The notes: generated by a model from the letters alone, not told the origin. Positions 1 through 9,283 are shown, counted from the first letter of the stretch. The stretch is 64,000 bases of DNA from Streptomyces bluensis (GCF_014650715.1 NZ_BMVM01000002.1:930001-994000), one strand, 5' to 3'. Translations and numbers: made by a program.

Positions 1-751
1 TGACGTCCACCACGATCGCTGGACCCGCTGCGGAAGCCGACGCCCCAGGAAAGGCGCCCGTTGCGGCCGCGTCCCGCCTGCCGCCCCGTCCCTCCCCTTC
101 GCCCTGTCCATTCGGTTCATCCCGTTCGCCGAACGGTGCCGGGCGCACCACCTCGGGTGCGCTCACCGGCTCCGTCCGGCCTGCCCAGAAATGCTGTACG
201 GCGAAGACCGCCGCGACGACCAGCACCACACTCAGCGCCAGCACGCTTCTCCGCTCCAGCCCGCACCTCGTCTGCAACCACAGCGGCATCCGCTCCCGCA
301 CCGCAGGCCCGATCCGCTCCCGCCACGTCGTCCTGGGGGCCTGCGCGGGAACCCTGGCGTCGCCGAGCTCACCAGTTCGGGGGAGATCCAGGCTCGCCAC
401 CCCCAACTGGTCATCGTCGGCACGGCCGTTGACGCCCATCGACCGCCCCGAAGTGGGGACAGGGATCGTCGAGTCGGCGCCGGGCGCTCGGGCCGCTCCG
501 ACTGACGGGCCGTCTGGCCTGCCTGGCTCGCTCAGAGGGATCGGCGGGCCGTTGCCCAACTCCCGCCGTTCCCTTGCTGTCTCGGTGAAAAGCGCTTCGG
601 CGCGCAGACGGAGTGCTTCCGCGGAGGCCCGGCGGCGTCGGGACCTGCCCCGGGTGAGGGAACGGCGGTGACGGACCCGGCTGTCGGAGGCGGGCCCACG
701 GCCCGGGCCGCTGGTGACGGTCGCTGTGCGTGACGGTGATCGAAGTGCCAT
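1..751 (-). CDS. comEA: ComEA-like DNA-binding competence protein (5' part; gene runs off the left edge)
   Basis: Reading down from the ATG at 751 gives about 250 residues without a stop and leaves the window. Residues 1-170 are low-complexity and Arg/Pro-rich. A single hydrophobic segment (about 178-194, RSVLALSVVLVVAAVFAV) forms a membrane anchor, followed by a Gly/Arg/Ala linker. The last visible residues, AGPAIVVDV, match the start of the SLBB domain that precedes the helix-hairpin-helix pair in ComEA. The known role is binding incoming double-stranded DNA at the membrane; the HhH domain itself is outside the window. An in-frame ATG at 769 is an alternative start. Order with degV and leuS is as in other Streptomyces. 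Confidence 0.8.
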   Translation of the reverse strand, partial: MALRSPSRTATVTSGPGRGPASDSRVRHRRSLTRGRSRRRRASAEALRLRAEALFTETARERRELGNGPPIPLSEPGRPDGPSVGAARAPGADSTIPVPTSGRSMGVNGRADDDQLGVASLDLPRTGELGDARVPAQAPRTTWRERIGPAVRERMPLWLQTRCGLERRSVLALSVVLVVAAVFAVQHFWAGRTEPVSAPEVVRPAPFGERDEPNGQGEGEGRGGRRDAAATGAFPGASASAAGPAIVVDV

Positions 752-861
752 GCGACGAGGTTCGGGCATTCCCGCCCACTCGCGATGATCTTGCTCAGTT
801 CCCGTGGATTACCGGCCGGTTGTGGATAACTCGATCACCCACACGAGCACAACGAACACAC

Positions 862-926
862 CCGAGCACGCCGAGCACACCGAGCACACCAAACGCCGAA
901 CGCCGAACGCCGAACGCCGAACGCCG
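862..926. repeat. Two adjoining short tandem arrays between degV and comEA
   Basis: Positions 862-888 hold three copies of a 9-bp unit (ccgagcacg/ccgagcaca), and 892-926 hold five exact copies of the 7-bp unit aacgccg. They lie between the degV stop and the comEA start and are not in a credible gene. The rest of 752-947 shows nothing else recognisable. Confidence 0.85.
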
Positions 927-947
927 AACACACCAGGCACTCGCCCG

Positions 948-1793
948 TCACCGAGGCGAGACGACCGCCCCCAGCAGCCCGGGCCCCGTGTGCGCGCCGA
1001 TCACCGCACCGACCTCGCTCACATGGAGATCGGCCAGTCCGGGTACACGCGCCCGCAGCCGGTCCGCGAGCGCCTGGGCCCGCTCGGGTGCGGCGAGGTG
1101 ATGGACGGCGATGTCGACCTGCGCGTGAGCCGCACGGTCGGCGACGATCTCCTCAAGGCGGGCGATCGCCTTGGACGCCGTCCGTACCTTCTCAAGGAGT
1201 TCGATGCGGCCGCCGTCCAGTTGCAGCAGCGGCTTCACCGCGAGGGCGGAGCCGAACAGCGCCTGCGCGGCTCCGATCCGGCCGCCCCGGCGCAGGTAGT
1301 CGAGGGTGTCCACGTAGAAGTAGGCGGACGTGCCCGCGGCCCGCTTCTCGGCGGCCGTGACCGCCTCGTCCACCGTGCCGCCGGCCTCAGCGGTCCGGGC
1401 CGCGGCCAGCGCGCAGAAGCCCAGCGCCATGGCGACCATTCCGGTGTCGACGACGCGTACGGGCACGGGCGCGTCCCGTGCCGCGAGGACGGCCGCGTCG
1501 TAGGTGCCGGAGAACTCGGCCGACAGATGCAGGGAGACGATGCCCGTGGCTCCCGATTCGGCGGCCTTGCGGTAGGTCTCGGCGAACAGCTCGGGGCTGG
1601 GGCGGGACGTGGTGACGGACCGTCGCTTCTGGAGTGCCTGGGCCAGCGAGCGTGCCGAGATCTCGGTGCCCTCTTCGAGCGCGCGGTCGCCGAGGACGAC
1701 GGTCAACGGCACCGCGGTGATGCCATGGTGCTCCATCGTCCGTGGCGGCAGGTAGGCCGTTGAATCGGTGACGATGGCGACATGGCGGGACAT
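948..1793 (-). CDS. DegV family fatty-acid-binding protein
   Basis: A 281-residue protein. The N-terminus VAIVTDSTAYLP is the DegV signature, followed by the TSRPSPELF block and the SxxxSGTYDAA motif that line the fatty-acid site. DegV/FakB proteins bind a fatty acid and, in Firmicutes, present it to the kinase FakA for acyl-phosphate formation; no FakA is visible here, so the use in this organism is unknown. The ATG at 1793 begins MSRHVAIVTDS; a longer frame reaches 1874 but adds an unconserved Pro/Gly stretch. The gene is followed by comEA in the same direction. Confidence 0.92.
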   Translation of the reverse strand: MSRHVAIVTDSTAYLPPRTMEHHGITAVPLTVVLGDRALEEGTEISARSLAQALQKRRSVTTSRPSPELFAETYRKAAESGATGIVSLHLSAEFSGTYDAAVLAARDAPVPVRVVDTGMVAMALGFCALAAARTAEAGGTVDEAVTAAEKRAAGTSAYFYVDTLDYLRRGGRIGAAQALFGSALAVKPLLQLDGGRIELLEKVRTASKAIARLEEIVADRAAHAQVDIAVHHLAAPERAQALADRLRARVPGLADLHVSEVGAVIGAHTGPGLLGAVVSPR

Positions 1794-1870
1794 GAGCTGG
1801 AGGTTACCTGCCGAAACATGCGGGGGGCAGCCCGGCCCCTCCCACCTGCGGTGGGACGGGACGGGTGGGA

Positions 1871-2635
1871 TCAAGTCGTGCTCTCGGGGCGGGGTTTCTT
1901 CTGCCAGGGATAGGTGATGCGCGGGCCCGGTGGGTTGATCGCGGGCCGCGCCGGTTCACCGGCCGTGCGGGACTGGGGGGTTTCCGACCAGGTCTGCCCG
2001 GTCGAAGCGGCGCCTTCGGGTGCCGGGGCCTCGGGCCACGGGGGCGTGGCAGCCGGAGGCGGGGTGTGTGCCCCGGCCGATGACGTGGGTTCCGTCGTCC
2101 AGTGCCGCAGTGCGCCCGCCTCGACGTCGATCTGCGCGCTGAGCGCGTCGAGGTCCTCCTCCGCGAAGCGGCGGGCCCGGTCGTGCGCCGCCCAGCGCAA
2201 GGAGTCCGCCGCCTTGATGATCCGCCCGGTGCGCTCCCGCAGGTCCGGCAGCCGCTCGGCGAGCTTGGCGCGGTCCGGGTCGGACTCCAGACGTCTCAGC
2301 GCGTCGTCCAGCTCGTGCCCGTGCGCGCTGAGGCGCTGGAAGAGACCCAGCGACTCCCTCAGGGACTCGTCCTCCGCCACGCCCGCGTGCAGCGCGTCCT
2401 GGGTGGCCCGCATCGTCGTGCGCAGCCTGAGCCGAAGATCGGCCAGCTCGCCCGCCGCTCCGGGCTGAGTGAGGCTCTTGGCGCGCAGCGTGGTGTCCTC
2501 GACCGTGCGGCGTGCCTGTTCGATGGTGCGGTCCACACCGCGCTTGGCGGCGCCGACCACCTTGACCGTGGCATACGCGCCCAGCACCAGGAACAGCACG
2601 AAGATCAGGACGATCACGGTGATCACGGCCTCCAC
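1871..2635 (-). CDS. Single-TM membrane protein with coiled-coil region, function unknown
   Basis: A 254-residue protein starting at GTG 2635, chosen because GGAGGAGG sits just upstream and the predicted TM helix then begins at residue 3 (AVITVIVLIFVLFLVLGAYATV). Residues about 25-165 are charged, with heptad-like Leu/Ala spacing (dimeric coiled coil likely); the C-terminal 80 residues are Pro/Ala-rich and disordered. It lies 207 bp downstream of leuS. No catalytic motif is visible. It is a conserved type of actinobacterial hypothetical, probably an inner-membrane protein with a cytoplasmic helical domain. Confidence 0.8.
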   Translation of the reverse strand: MEAVITVIVLIFVLFLVLGAYATVKVVGAAKRGVDRTIEQARRTVEDTTLRAKSLTQPGAAGELADLRLRLRTTMRATQDALHAGVAEDESLRESLGLFQRLSAHGHELDDALRRLESDPDRAKLAERLPDLRERTGRIIKAADSLRWAAHDRARRFAEEDLDALSAQIDVEAGALRHWTTEPTSSAGAHTPPPAATPPWPEAPAPEGAASTGQTWSETPQSRTAGEPARPAINPPGPRITYPWQKKPRPESTT

Positions 2636-2842
2636 GATGCTCCTCCTCCGACGCGCTCGGCAGCTGTTGCGTTGTTCTTCCACGGTAAACGCTACGGGCA
2701 GGCCGGGAGTTCCTGCAGAACCCCGAACCTGCCCGTAAGGGACCACCCCGACCGCCCCGAGCCGTGCGCACGCCCCCTGGAGGTACGCTCCGCACGCCCC
2801 CGGAAATACGTTGCGCATGCCCCCGGAGGTACGCCGAAGGCA

Positions 2843-5740
2843 TTACGCCGTGACGATGTTCACCAGCTTCGGCGCCCGCACGATCACCTTGCGGATCCCT
2901 GCACCGGCCAGCGCGGAGACGACCTTCTCGTCGGCCAGCGCCACCTTCTCCAGTTCCTCCTCGGAGATGGACGGCGGCACCTCCAGGCGCGCCTTGACCT
3001 TGCCCTTGATCTGCACGACGCAGGTCACGGTCTCGTCCACGACGTACGCGGGGTCGGCGACCGGGAAGTCGCGGTGGACGACCGAGTCGGTGTGGCCCAG
3101 TTTGCGCCACAGTTCCTCGGCGATGTGCGGGGCCAGCGGCGCGACCAGCAGCACCAGCGCCTCGGCGACGGACCGGGGCACCGGGCCTCCCGCCTTGGTC
3201 AGGTGGTTGTTCAGCTCGGTGACCTTGGCGATCGCGGTGTTGAACCGCATGCCCTCCAGGTCCTGGCGTACGCCGTCGATGGCCTTGTGCAGCGCCCGCA
3301 GGGTGTCCACGTCGATGGCTGCGTCCTCGGTGTCGACGACGGTGACCTCGCCGGTCGTCTCGTCGACGACGTTGCGCCACAGTCGCTGCAGCAGCCGGAA
3401 CTGGCCCACCACCGCGCGCGTGTCCCACGGCCGCGACACGTCCAGCGGGCCCATCGCCATCTCGTACAGGCGCAGGGTGTCCGCCCCGTACTCGGCGCAG
3501 ATCTCGTCGGGAGTGACGGCGTTCTTCAGGGACTTGCCCATCTTGCCCAGCAGGCGGGTGACCTTCTCGCCCTGGTAGTAGTACGCGCCGTCGCGCTCCT
3601 CCACCTCGGCGGCCGGTACGGCGATGCCACGGCTGTCGCGGTAGACGTACGCCTGGATCATGCCCTGGTTGTACAGCTTGTGGAACGGCTCGGCCGACGA
3701 GATGTGCCCCAGGTCGTACAGGACCTTGGACCAGAAGCGCGCGTACAGCAGGTGCAGTACGGCGTGTTCGGCGCCGCCGATGTACAGGTCGACGCCGCCG
3801 TGCGGCATGCCCTCCCGCGGGCCCATCCAGTACCGCTCGATGGCCGGGTCGACCAGCTTCTCGCTGTTGTGCGGGTCCAGGTAGCGCAGCTCGTACCAGC
3901 AGGAACCGGCCCAGTTGGGCATGGTGTTGGTCTCGCGGCGGTACCTGCGGGGTCCGCGTCCGTCGCCCAGGTCCAGGGTGACGTTGGACCATTCCTCGTT
4001 GCGTGACAGCGGCGTCTCGGGCTGGGTGTCGGCGTCGTCCGGGTCGAAGGTGCGCGGCGAGTAGTCCTCGACCTCCGGCAGTTCCAGGGGCAGCATCGAC
4101 TCGGGCAGCGCGTGGGCGACGCCGTCCTCGTCGTAGACGATCGGGAAGGGCTCGCCCCAGTAGCGCTGGCGGCTGAACAGCCAGTCGCGCAGCCGGAAGT
4201 TGACGGTGCCTTCGCCGACGCCCTCGCGCTCCAGCCACTCGGTGATGCGTGCCTTGGCGTCCACGACGCCCAGGCCGTCCAGGCTGATTCCGTCGTTCGA
4301 GGAGTTGATGATTCTCGCGTCGTACGAGGCGAAGGCGTCCTCCCACGTCGACGTGTCCGTGCCGCGGCCGTCGGTCGGCTCGACGATGCAGCGGATCGGC
4401 AGTTCGAAGGCGCGCGCGAACTCGAAGTCGCGCTGGTCACCGGCCGGGACGGCCATGATGGCGCCGGTTCCGTAGCCCATCAGCACGTAGTCGGCGATGA
4501 AGACGGGAATCCGCTCGCCGTTGACCGGGTTGGTCGCGTACGCGCCGATGAAGACACCGGTCTTGTCCTTGGCCTCGGCCTGCCGCTCCACGTCCGACTT
4601 GGAGGCCGCCTGCGCGCGGTACGCGGCGACGGCCTCGGCCGGGGTCGCGTGACCGCCGGTCCACACCTGGTGCGTGCCCTGCGGCCAGGTGTCCGGGGTG
4701 AACTTCTCGACCAGCGGGTGCTCGGGCGCCAGCACCATGTAGGTCGCGCCGAACAGGGTGTCCGGGCGTGTGGTGAAGACCGTGATGCTCTCGCCGTCGA
4801 TCGGGAAGTCGACGCGGGCGCCCTCGCTGCGGCCGATCCAGTTGCGCTGCTGCAGCTTGATGGCCTCGGGCCAGTCCAGCGTGTCCAGGTCGTCCAGCAG
4901 CCGGTCGGCGTACGCGGTGATGCGCATGTTCCACTGGCGCAGCTTGGCCTTGAAGACGGGGAAGTTGCCGCGCTCGGAGCGGCCGTCGGCGGTGACCTCC
5001 TCGTTGGCCAGCACGGTGCCCAGGCCGGGGCACCAGTTGACCGGCGCGTCGGAGGCGTACGCCAGGCGGAACTCGCCCAGGACGTCGGCCTGCTCGGCGG
5101 TGCTCAGCTCGCTCCACGCGCGCGTGTGCCCGGGTACGGCGCGCTCACCGGTCGCGAACAGGTCGATCAGCTCGGAGATCGGGCGAGCCTTCCTGGCCTC
5201 GTCGTCGTACCACGAGTTGAAGATCTGCAGGAAGATCCACTGGGTCCACTTGTAGTAGTCCGGGTCGATCGTGGCGAACGACCGGCGCTTGTCGTGGCCC
5301 AGGCCCAGCCGGCGCAGCTGGACCTTCATGTTCTCGATGTTGGCCTCGGTGGACACGCGCGGGTGCGTACCGGTCTGCACGGCGTACTGCTCGGCGGGCA
5401 GGCCGAAGGCGTCGAAGCCCAGGGTGTGCAGGACGTTGTGGCCGGTCATCCGCTGGAACCGGGCGAACACGTCGGTGGCGATGTAGCCCAGGGGGTGGCC
5501 GACGTGCAGGCCCGCACCCGAGGGGTACGGGAACATGTCCATGATGAACTTCTTGGGCTTGGCGGCCTCGTCCGGCTCGCCCGCCAGGTCGCCGCTCGGG
5601 TTCGGCGCCTCGTACGTGCCCTCGGCGTCCCAGAAGTCCTGCCAGCGTGCCTCGATCTCGGCCGCGACGGCGGCCGTGTAGCGGTGCGGCGCTGCCTCCG
5701 CCGACACAGCGGCGGCGGCAGCGGGGTTCGTCTCGCTCAT
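2843..5740 (-). CDS. leuS: Leucyl-tRNA synthetase
   Basis: A 965-residue class Ia synthetase charging tRNA-Leu. The HIGH-type motif lies in [16 protein letters not shown] (about residues 73-88), and the KMSKS-type motif reads KMGKS (about 730), a common variant in LeuS. The CP1 editing domain is between them, including [12 protein letters not shown]. The C-terminus is the anticodon-binding and LeuS-specific domain. The start is ATG 5740 with GAGG upstream; an extension to 5749 is unlikely. A leader peptide and hairpin lie upstream, suggesting leucine-responsive attenuation. Confidence 0.98.
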   Translation of the reverse strand: MSETNPAAAAAVSAEAAPHRYTAAVAAEIEARWQDFWDAEGTYEAPNPSGDLAGEPDEAAKPKKFIMDMFPYPSGAGLHVGHPLGYIATDVFARFQRMTGHNVLHTLGFDAFGLPAEQYAVQTGTHPRVSTEANIENMKVQLRRLGLGHDKRRSFATIDPDYYKWTQWIFLQIFNSWYDDEARKARPISELIDLFATGERAVPGHTRAWSELSTAEQADVLGEFRLAYASDAPVNWCPGLGTVLANEEVTADGRSERGNFPVFKAKLRQWNMRITAYADRLLDDLDTLDWPEAIKLQQRNWIGRSEGARVDFPIDGESITVFTTRPDTLFGATYMVLAPEHPLVEKFTPDTWPQGTHQVWTGGHATPAEAVAAYRAQAASKSDVERQAEAKDKTGVFIGAYATNPVNGERIPVFIADYVLMGYGTGAIMAVPAGDQRDFEFARAFELPIRCIVEPTDGRGTDTSTWEDAFASYDARIINSSNDGISLDGLGVVDAKARITEWLEREGVGEGTVNFRLRDWLFSRQRYWGEPFPIVYDEDGVAHALPESMLPLELPEVEDYSPRTFDPDDADTQPETPLSRNEEWSNVTLDLGDGRGPRRYRRETNTMPNWAGSCWYELRYLDPHNSEKLVDPAIERYWMGPREGMPHGGVDLYIGGAEHAVLHLLYARFWSKVLYDLGHISSAEPFHKLYNQGMIQAYVYRDSRGIAVPAAEVEERDGAYYYQGEKVTRLLGKMGKSLKNAVTPDEICAEYGADTLRLYEMAMGPLDVSRPWDTRAVVGQFRLLQRLWRNVVDETTGEVTVVDTEDAAIDVDTLRALHKAIDGVRQDLEGMRFNTAIAKVTELNNHLTKAGGPVPRSVAEALVLLVAPLAPHIAEELWRKLGHTDSVVHRDFPVADPAYVVDETVTCVVQIKGKVKARLEVPPSISEEELEKVALADEKVVSALAGAGIRKVIVRAPKLVNIVTA

Positions 5741-5790
5741 GATCCTCAAAGCTCCATCGATCGTCTCTGCCAGCGGCTGTTCGAGAAACG

Positions 5791-5815
5791 AAAAATCCCC
5801 TCACACAGGAGGGGA
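5791..5815 (-). terminator. Attenuator-like hairpin in the leuS leader
   Basis: On the minus strand a 7-bp stem (tcccctc with gagggga) closes a 6-nt loop and is followed at once by a run of five T. It sits 45 nt after the leader-peptide stop and 50 nt before the leuS ATG, the right place for a transcription attenuator. I did not resolve a competing antiterminator with confidence; a CCACG/CGTGG pair lies upstream. Confidence 0.75.
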
Positions 5816-5859
5816 CGCCGCGCCGACTCCGACCACGATTCACCCGTGGCCGGGACTGG

Positions 5860-5898
5860 TCAGCGCGGCTCGCTAAGCAGAAGGCGTACGGCACGCAT
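5860..5898 (-). CDS. leuS leader peptide with three consecutive leucine codons
   Basis: A 12-codon frame, MRAVRLLLSEPR then TGA, with the leucine codons CTT CTG CTT in a row. CTT is rare in a genome this GC-rich, which would sharpen a stalling response. There is no ribosome-binding site before the ATG, but TATCCT lies at 5910-5905, 7 nt from the A of the ATG, so the transcript may begin at the start codon and be leaderless. Leucine leader peptides are known upstream of leucine genes in actinobacteria; this reading comes from sequence inspection only. Confidence 0.75.
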   Translation of the reverse strand: MRAVRLLLSEPR

Positions 5899-5904
5899 GG
5901 CGCC

Positions 5905-5910
5905 AGGATA
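5905..5910 (-). promoter_or_regulatory. Candidate -10 element for the leuS leader transcript
   Basis: TATCCT on the minus strand, placed so that transcription would begin at or next to the leader-peptide ATG. The -35 region is poor, so this is tentative. Confidence 0.45.
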
Positions 5911-6158
5911 CCGCAGCCCCCGCGCGCGCCGCGACGAGGTTCCCCGGGCACGGACGCCGACTGTCGGCCATCGGAACCAGCCAAAAAAGTTGAACATTAT
6001 TCAAAAGTTACTTCGCGTAACGGTCACTATGGTGCATCACCCATGTGAGTTACCCCCTTGATAACGAGGCAATAACTCAAACCCCGTACCGCTCGGTTTG
6101 GCTCCACTTAGAGTGCGAGGCACGGGACCGCTTTCCCGAACCGTTCGGAGTTGCCCCC

Positions 6159-7556
6159 ATGAACCCTCGTAGTAGTAACAGCTCGCTCCCCAAGACGGGC
6201 CGCTCGGCCTATGGGGTTGCGACAGCTGCCGCTCTGCTGCTCATACCTGTGATCGTGCTGGCTGGAGGTGACGCAGTACGTGAGTTCCTCGACTTCGGCG
6301 CCGGTGTGCTGTCGCTGGTCGCCCTCTCCTGCTCGGTGATCTGGGGGCTGGTCGCCAGCGACCGGCTCTTCCTCAGTACGCGTCAGCGCATCGTCTCGCA
6401 GGCCGTGCACCGCACGACCGCCATCGCCTCGGTCGCGTTCCTGCTGCTGCACGTCACGGTGAAGGTCGCGCTGGAGCACGCGCCGTTCTACGCCGCGCTC
6501 ATCCCCTTCAGCCTCGGCTTCACGGGCACCGCGATACTCATCGCCTTCGGCTCCATCGCCGGACTGCTCATGATCACCACGGCTCTCACCGGTGCGCTCC
6601 GCAGCGCCTTCATGACCCGAGCGGAGGTCGCGGCGCGCTGGCGGGTGTTCCACATGCTGGCCTACCCGGCCTGGTGTTTCGCGTTGGTCCACGGGCTCTA
6701 CGCCGGTCGAGAGGCCAAGCCGGTCTTCGTGATCCTCTACAGCGTGTGCCTCGTCGGCGTCGCGGGCGCCCTCATGCTGCGCGCGGCTCCTCGCCCGTTC
6801 AAGCGCCGGGTGGCCGACACGATCGTCAGCGTGCTCGGCACCGACACCCGGCCGGGACGCGAGCAGCTGGACGCCAGCCGTGCCCGGATGGCCGAGGCCA
6901 CGATGGGCGCGGGCGCAGGTCGCGGCGGAGACCTGGGCCGTGGCGCGGCCCCGGACCGCGGCCGGGGAGCCGACTCGCCGCTGCCGGGCATGGGCGCGCG
7001 CGGAGGCAGCACCCTGGGCGACACGATGGTGCCCCCGCAGCGGACGCCGTCCCCGTCGCCGAGCCTCTACGACTCCGGCGCGCGCGCCGACGCACCGGAC
7101 CCCGCGCGCGGTTTCGCGGCCGCGTACCGTGCCGTGTCGGCCTCCCCGCGCGCGCAGGACCCCCTGACGCCCGAGCCGACCCAGCGCATCGACATGCCGC
7201 TGGACATGCAGCCCACCGAGGCCATGCCGCGCTACGACGAGAGCTCCACCACGGGCACCCGCTGGCCGGCCCCGTCCCCGCCGCCGGTCGGCGAGGCACC
7301 CCCGTCGGCGTACGACCCGATGCAGGACACCTTCGCGGGCCAGACGTTCGCGGGTCAGGCGTATCCGGGCCAGACGTACGCGGGGGCTCCCGAAACTTCC
7401 TACGGAACGGCTGAGACGAACGCCCCCTACGGCACGTACAACCCGAACGACACGTACAACAGCGGTCCCGCCACTGAAACGCTGCCCGGCTCGTACGACT
7501 ACGAGAGGCCGGGCTCAGGCGAACCCTGGAACGCGCCTTCCGGAGGCTTTAAGTGA
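6159..7556 (+). CDS. Ferric-reductase-like diheme transmembrane protein with long disordered tail
   Basis: A 465-residue protein starting at ATG 6159 (GGAG upstream; a longer frame from 6045 adds an unlikely 38 residues). About six TM helices fill residues 19-208. Four histidines stand in two TM helices: H84 and H98 (13 residues between) and H165 and H178 (12 between). This is the spacing of the bis-haem pairs in ferric reductase/NADPH oxidase TM domains. Unlike those enzymes it has no C-terminal FAD/NAD(P)H module; residues 210-465 are Pro/Gly/Ala-rich and disordered, with a GQTYAG-type repeat near 432-452. Its stop overlaps the next gene's start by 4 nt, so the NuoF-like protein is probably its electron donor. 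The haem assignment is inferred from spacing. Confidence 0.88.
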   Translation: MNPRSSNSSLPKTGRSAYGVATAAALLLIPVIVLAGGDAVREFLDFGAGVLSLVALSCSVIWGLVASDRLFLSTRQRIVSQAVHRTTAIASVAFLLLHVTVKVALEHAPFYAALIPFSLGFTGTAILIAFGSIAGLLMITTALTGALRSAFMTRAEVAARWRVFHMLAYPAWCFALVHGLYAGREAKPVFVILYSVCLVGVAGALMLRAAPRPFKRRVADTIVSVLGTDTRPGREQLDASRARMAEATMGAGAGRGGDLGRGAAPDRGRGADSPLPGMGARGGSTLGDTMVPPQRTPSPSPSLYDSGARADAPDPARGFAAAYRAVSASPRAQDPLTPEPTQRIDMPLDMQPTEAMPRYDESSTTGTRWPAPSPPPVGEAPPSAYDPMQDTFAGQTFAGQAYPGQTYAGAPETSYGTAETNAPYGTYNPNDTYNSGPATETLPGSYDYERPGSGEPWNAPSGGFK

Positions 7557-9169
7557 ACGAGGCCCTTCCCGACGTCCCCGAAGTCCGCGTGGTGGGGCTT
7601 CCACAGCTCACCTCGGGTTTCGACCTCGTCGAGAGACTCGACCTCCCCATGCACCTCAAGGTGCACGGTCCGCTCGAACCGATGGGCGGCGAGCAACTCG
7701 CCCAGCTCTCCGAGCGGATCAATCTGAAGGGGCGTGGCGGCGCGGGCTTCCCCTTCCACAAGAAGCTGCGGTCGGTCGCCGAATCGGCGATCAAGCGCGG
7801 CATCCGGCCGGTGGTCGTCGTCAACGGAAGCGAGGACGAACCCGCCTGCCGCAAGGACACGGTGCTGATCAACCGTGCCCCGCACCTCATCCTCGACGGC
7901 GCCCTGCTGGTCGCGGAGGCTCTGGGCGCCCGACAACTCGTCGTCGGGGTGACACGTGAATCCACCCAGCGCTCGATGGAGGCCGCCCTCTCCGAGCGCG
8001 GGCTGAGCAACCGGCGCGGTGCGGCCATCCGCGCGAGTGTGCAGCGCAATCCGGTGCGGATGGTCACCGGTGCCGCCGCCTCGCTGATCCGTTCCATCGA
8101 CGGCGGCCCGGCCATCCCGCCGGGCCGCAAGACCAGTGCCTCGCGCAGCGGCGTCGGGGGCGCGCCCACGCTGCTCTCCAACGCCGAGACGTTCGCCCAG
8201 CTCGCGATCGCCGCACGCATCGGCTCCGAGCGCTACGGCAACACCGGCCTGTACGACGAGCCGGGCACCGTGATGCTCACGATCTCCGGTGCGGTCGCCC
8301 GCCCCATGGTGGTCGAGGCGCCCACGGGCGTGCCGCTGCGCTACGTCCTGCAACTCGCCGGCGCCCCGCCGGTCCCGCAGGGTGTGCTGACCGGCGGCTA
8401 CCACGGCAAGTGGATCGACGCGGCGACGGTCAACGAGGCGATCGTCTCGCGCAACTCCCTGGACGCGGTGGGAGGTGCGCTCGGTGCGGGCGCGATCCTC
8501 CCGATCACCCAGGAGACCTGCCCGCTGGGCGAGTCGCTTCAGGTGGCGAAGTGGCTGGCCGAGGAGAGCGCGGGACAGTGCGGTCCCTGCTATCTCGGTC
8601 TGCCGGCCGCCGCGCGCGGTATGGAGGACATTCTCAACGGCGGCGGCCCGGCCGCCCTGGAGGCCCTCAAGCAGGTCGCCAAGAACGTGAAGCGGCGCGG
8701 CGCGTGCTCGCACCCGGACGGCTCCGCGATGTTCCTGGAGTCGACCATCAAGGCGTTCACGGACGACCTGGCGGCCCACGTCCTCGGGAACGGCTGTGGA
8801 AGACCCGTGGAGGGCGTTCTGCCGCTCTTCGAGGGCGGCAGGGCCCCTACGGGCATCCCCGGCGGCATGGCCGACGAGGAGAACGGCGCCAGCCGTCAGA
8901 AGATCTTCGTCGACTGGACGCTGTGCCGCGGCCACGGCCTGTGCGCGGACATCCTCCCGGAGGTCTTCGAACTGGGCGCCGACGGCTTCCCGACCGTCGC
9001 GCAGGCGTCGGTGCCCCAGTACGCCGAGGCGAAGGCGCTGCGCGCGGTACGCCGCTGCCCGGCGCTGGCCCTGCGCATCGAGGAGGACACCCGCGGCTCC
9101 GCGCCGTCCCGCAACCTGCCGGTCCTCTCGCAGGGCCGCGGCCGCCGAGCCCTGGGCAGCGGCCGCTGA
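7553..9169 (+). CDS. NuoF-like flavoprotein fused to a C-terminal 3-Cys ferredoxin domain
   Basis: A 538-residue protein starting at GTG 7553, which overlaps the upstream TGA (GTGA). Residues 58-260 carry NuoF-type flavin/NADH motifs (GRGGAGFP at 60-67, SEDEPACRKD at 93-102), followed by the SLBB-like ligand region. The iron-sulphur site of complex I NuoF (C-x2-C-x2-C...C) is altered: A340 stands at the first cysteine position, while C343, C346 and C385 remain. Residues 450-510 form a ferredoxin with C458, C464 and C502, the pattern of single [3Fe-4S] ferredoxins. It is not part of a nuo operon. Inferred role: cytoplasmic diaphorase passing electrons to the diheme membrane protein encoded just upstream. 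Confidence 0.88.
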   Translation: MNEALPDVPEVRVVGLPQLTSGFDLVERLDLPMHLKVHGPLEPMGGEQLAQLSERINLKGRGGAGFPFHKKLRSVAESAIKRGIRPVVVVNGSEDEPACRKDTVLINRAPHLILDGALLVAEALGARQLVVGVTRESTQRSMEAALSERGLSNRRGAAIRASVQRNPVRMVTGAAASLIRSIDGGPAIPPGRKTSASRSGVGGAPTLLSNAETFAQLAIAARIGSERYGNTGLYDEPGTVMLTISGAVARPMVVEAPTGVPLRYVLQLAGAPPVPQGVLTGGYHGKWIDAATVNEAIVSRNSLDAVGGALGAGAILPITQETCPLGESLQVAKWLAEESAGQCGPCYLGLPAAARGMEDILNGGGPAALEALKQVAKNVKRRGACSHPDGSAMFLESTIKAFTDDLAAHVLGNGCGRPVEGVLPLFEGGRAPTGIPGGMADEENGASRQKIFVDWTLCRGHGLCADILPEVFELGADGFPTVAQASVPQYAEAKALRAVRRCPALALRIEEDTRGSAPSRNLPVLSQGRGRRALGSGR

Positions 9170-9175
9170 GCACAT

Positions 9176-9219
9176 CGTCGTGAGGGGGGCCACCGTGTCA
9201 CGGTGGCCCCCTCACGACG
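9176..9219 (+). terminator. Long hairpin after the NuoF-like gene
   Basis: cgtcgtgagggg... pairs with ...ccctcacgacg, about 20 bp with one bulged G and a 3-nt loop, 6 nt after the stop. It probably ends the 6159-9169 operon; there is no T-run, as is usual in Streptomyces. Confidence 0.7.
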
Positions 9220-9235
9220 TGGCTCCGGAAAGCAA

Positions 9236-9270
9236 AGATCCCGCCCGATCAATCCGATCGGACGGGATCT
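9236..9270 (-). terminator. Terminator of the downstream tRNA-Ala copy
   Basis: On the minus strand gatcccgtccgatc pairs with gatcgggcgggatc (one mismatch) and is followed by TTT. It begins 14 nt beyond the tRNA 3' end. Confidence 0.75.
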
Positions 9271-9283
9271 CTTCCGTGAGTTG

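Noticed and set aside
892..926. Possible CRISPR-like array
   Set aside because: Units are 7 bp with no spacers: simple tandem repeat, not CRISPR.
2102..4006. Long plus-strand frame (634 codons) opposite leuS and its neighbour
   Set aside because: A GC-bias shadow of leuS: Arg/Val/Gly/Asp-rich, no domain, no ribosome-binding site.
5741..5900. T-box riboswitch upstream of leuS
   Set aside because: No T-box sequence or specifier-loop architecture seen; the leader peptide and hairpin explain the region better.
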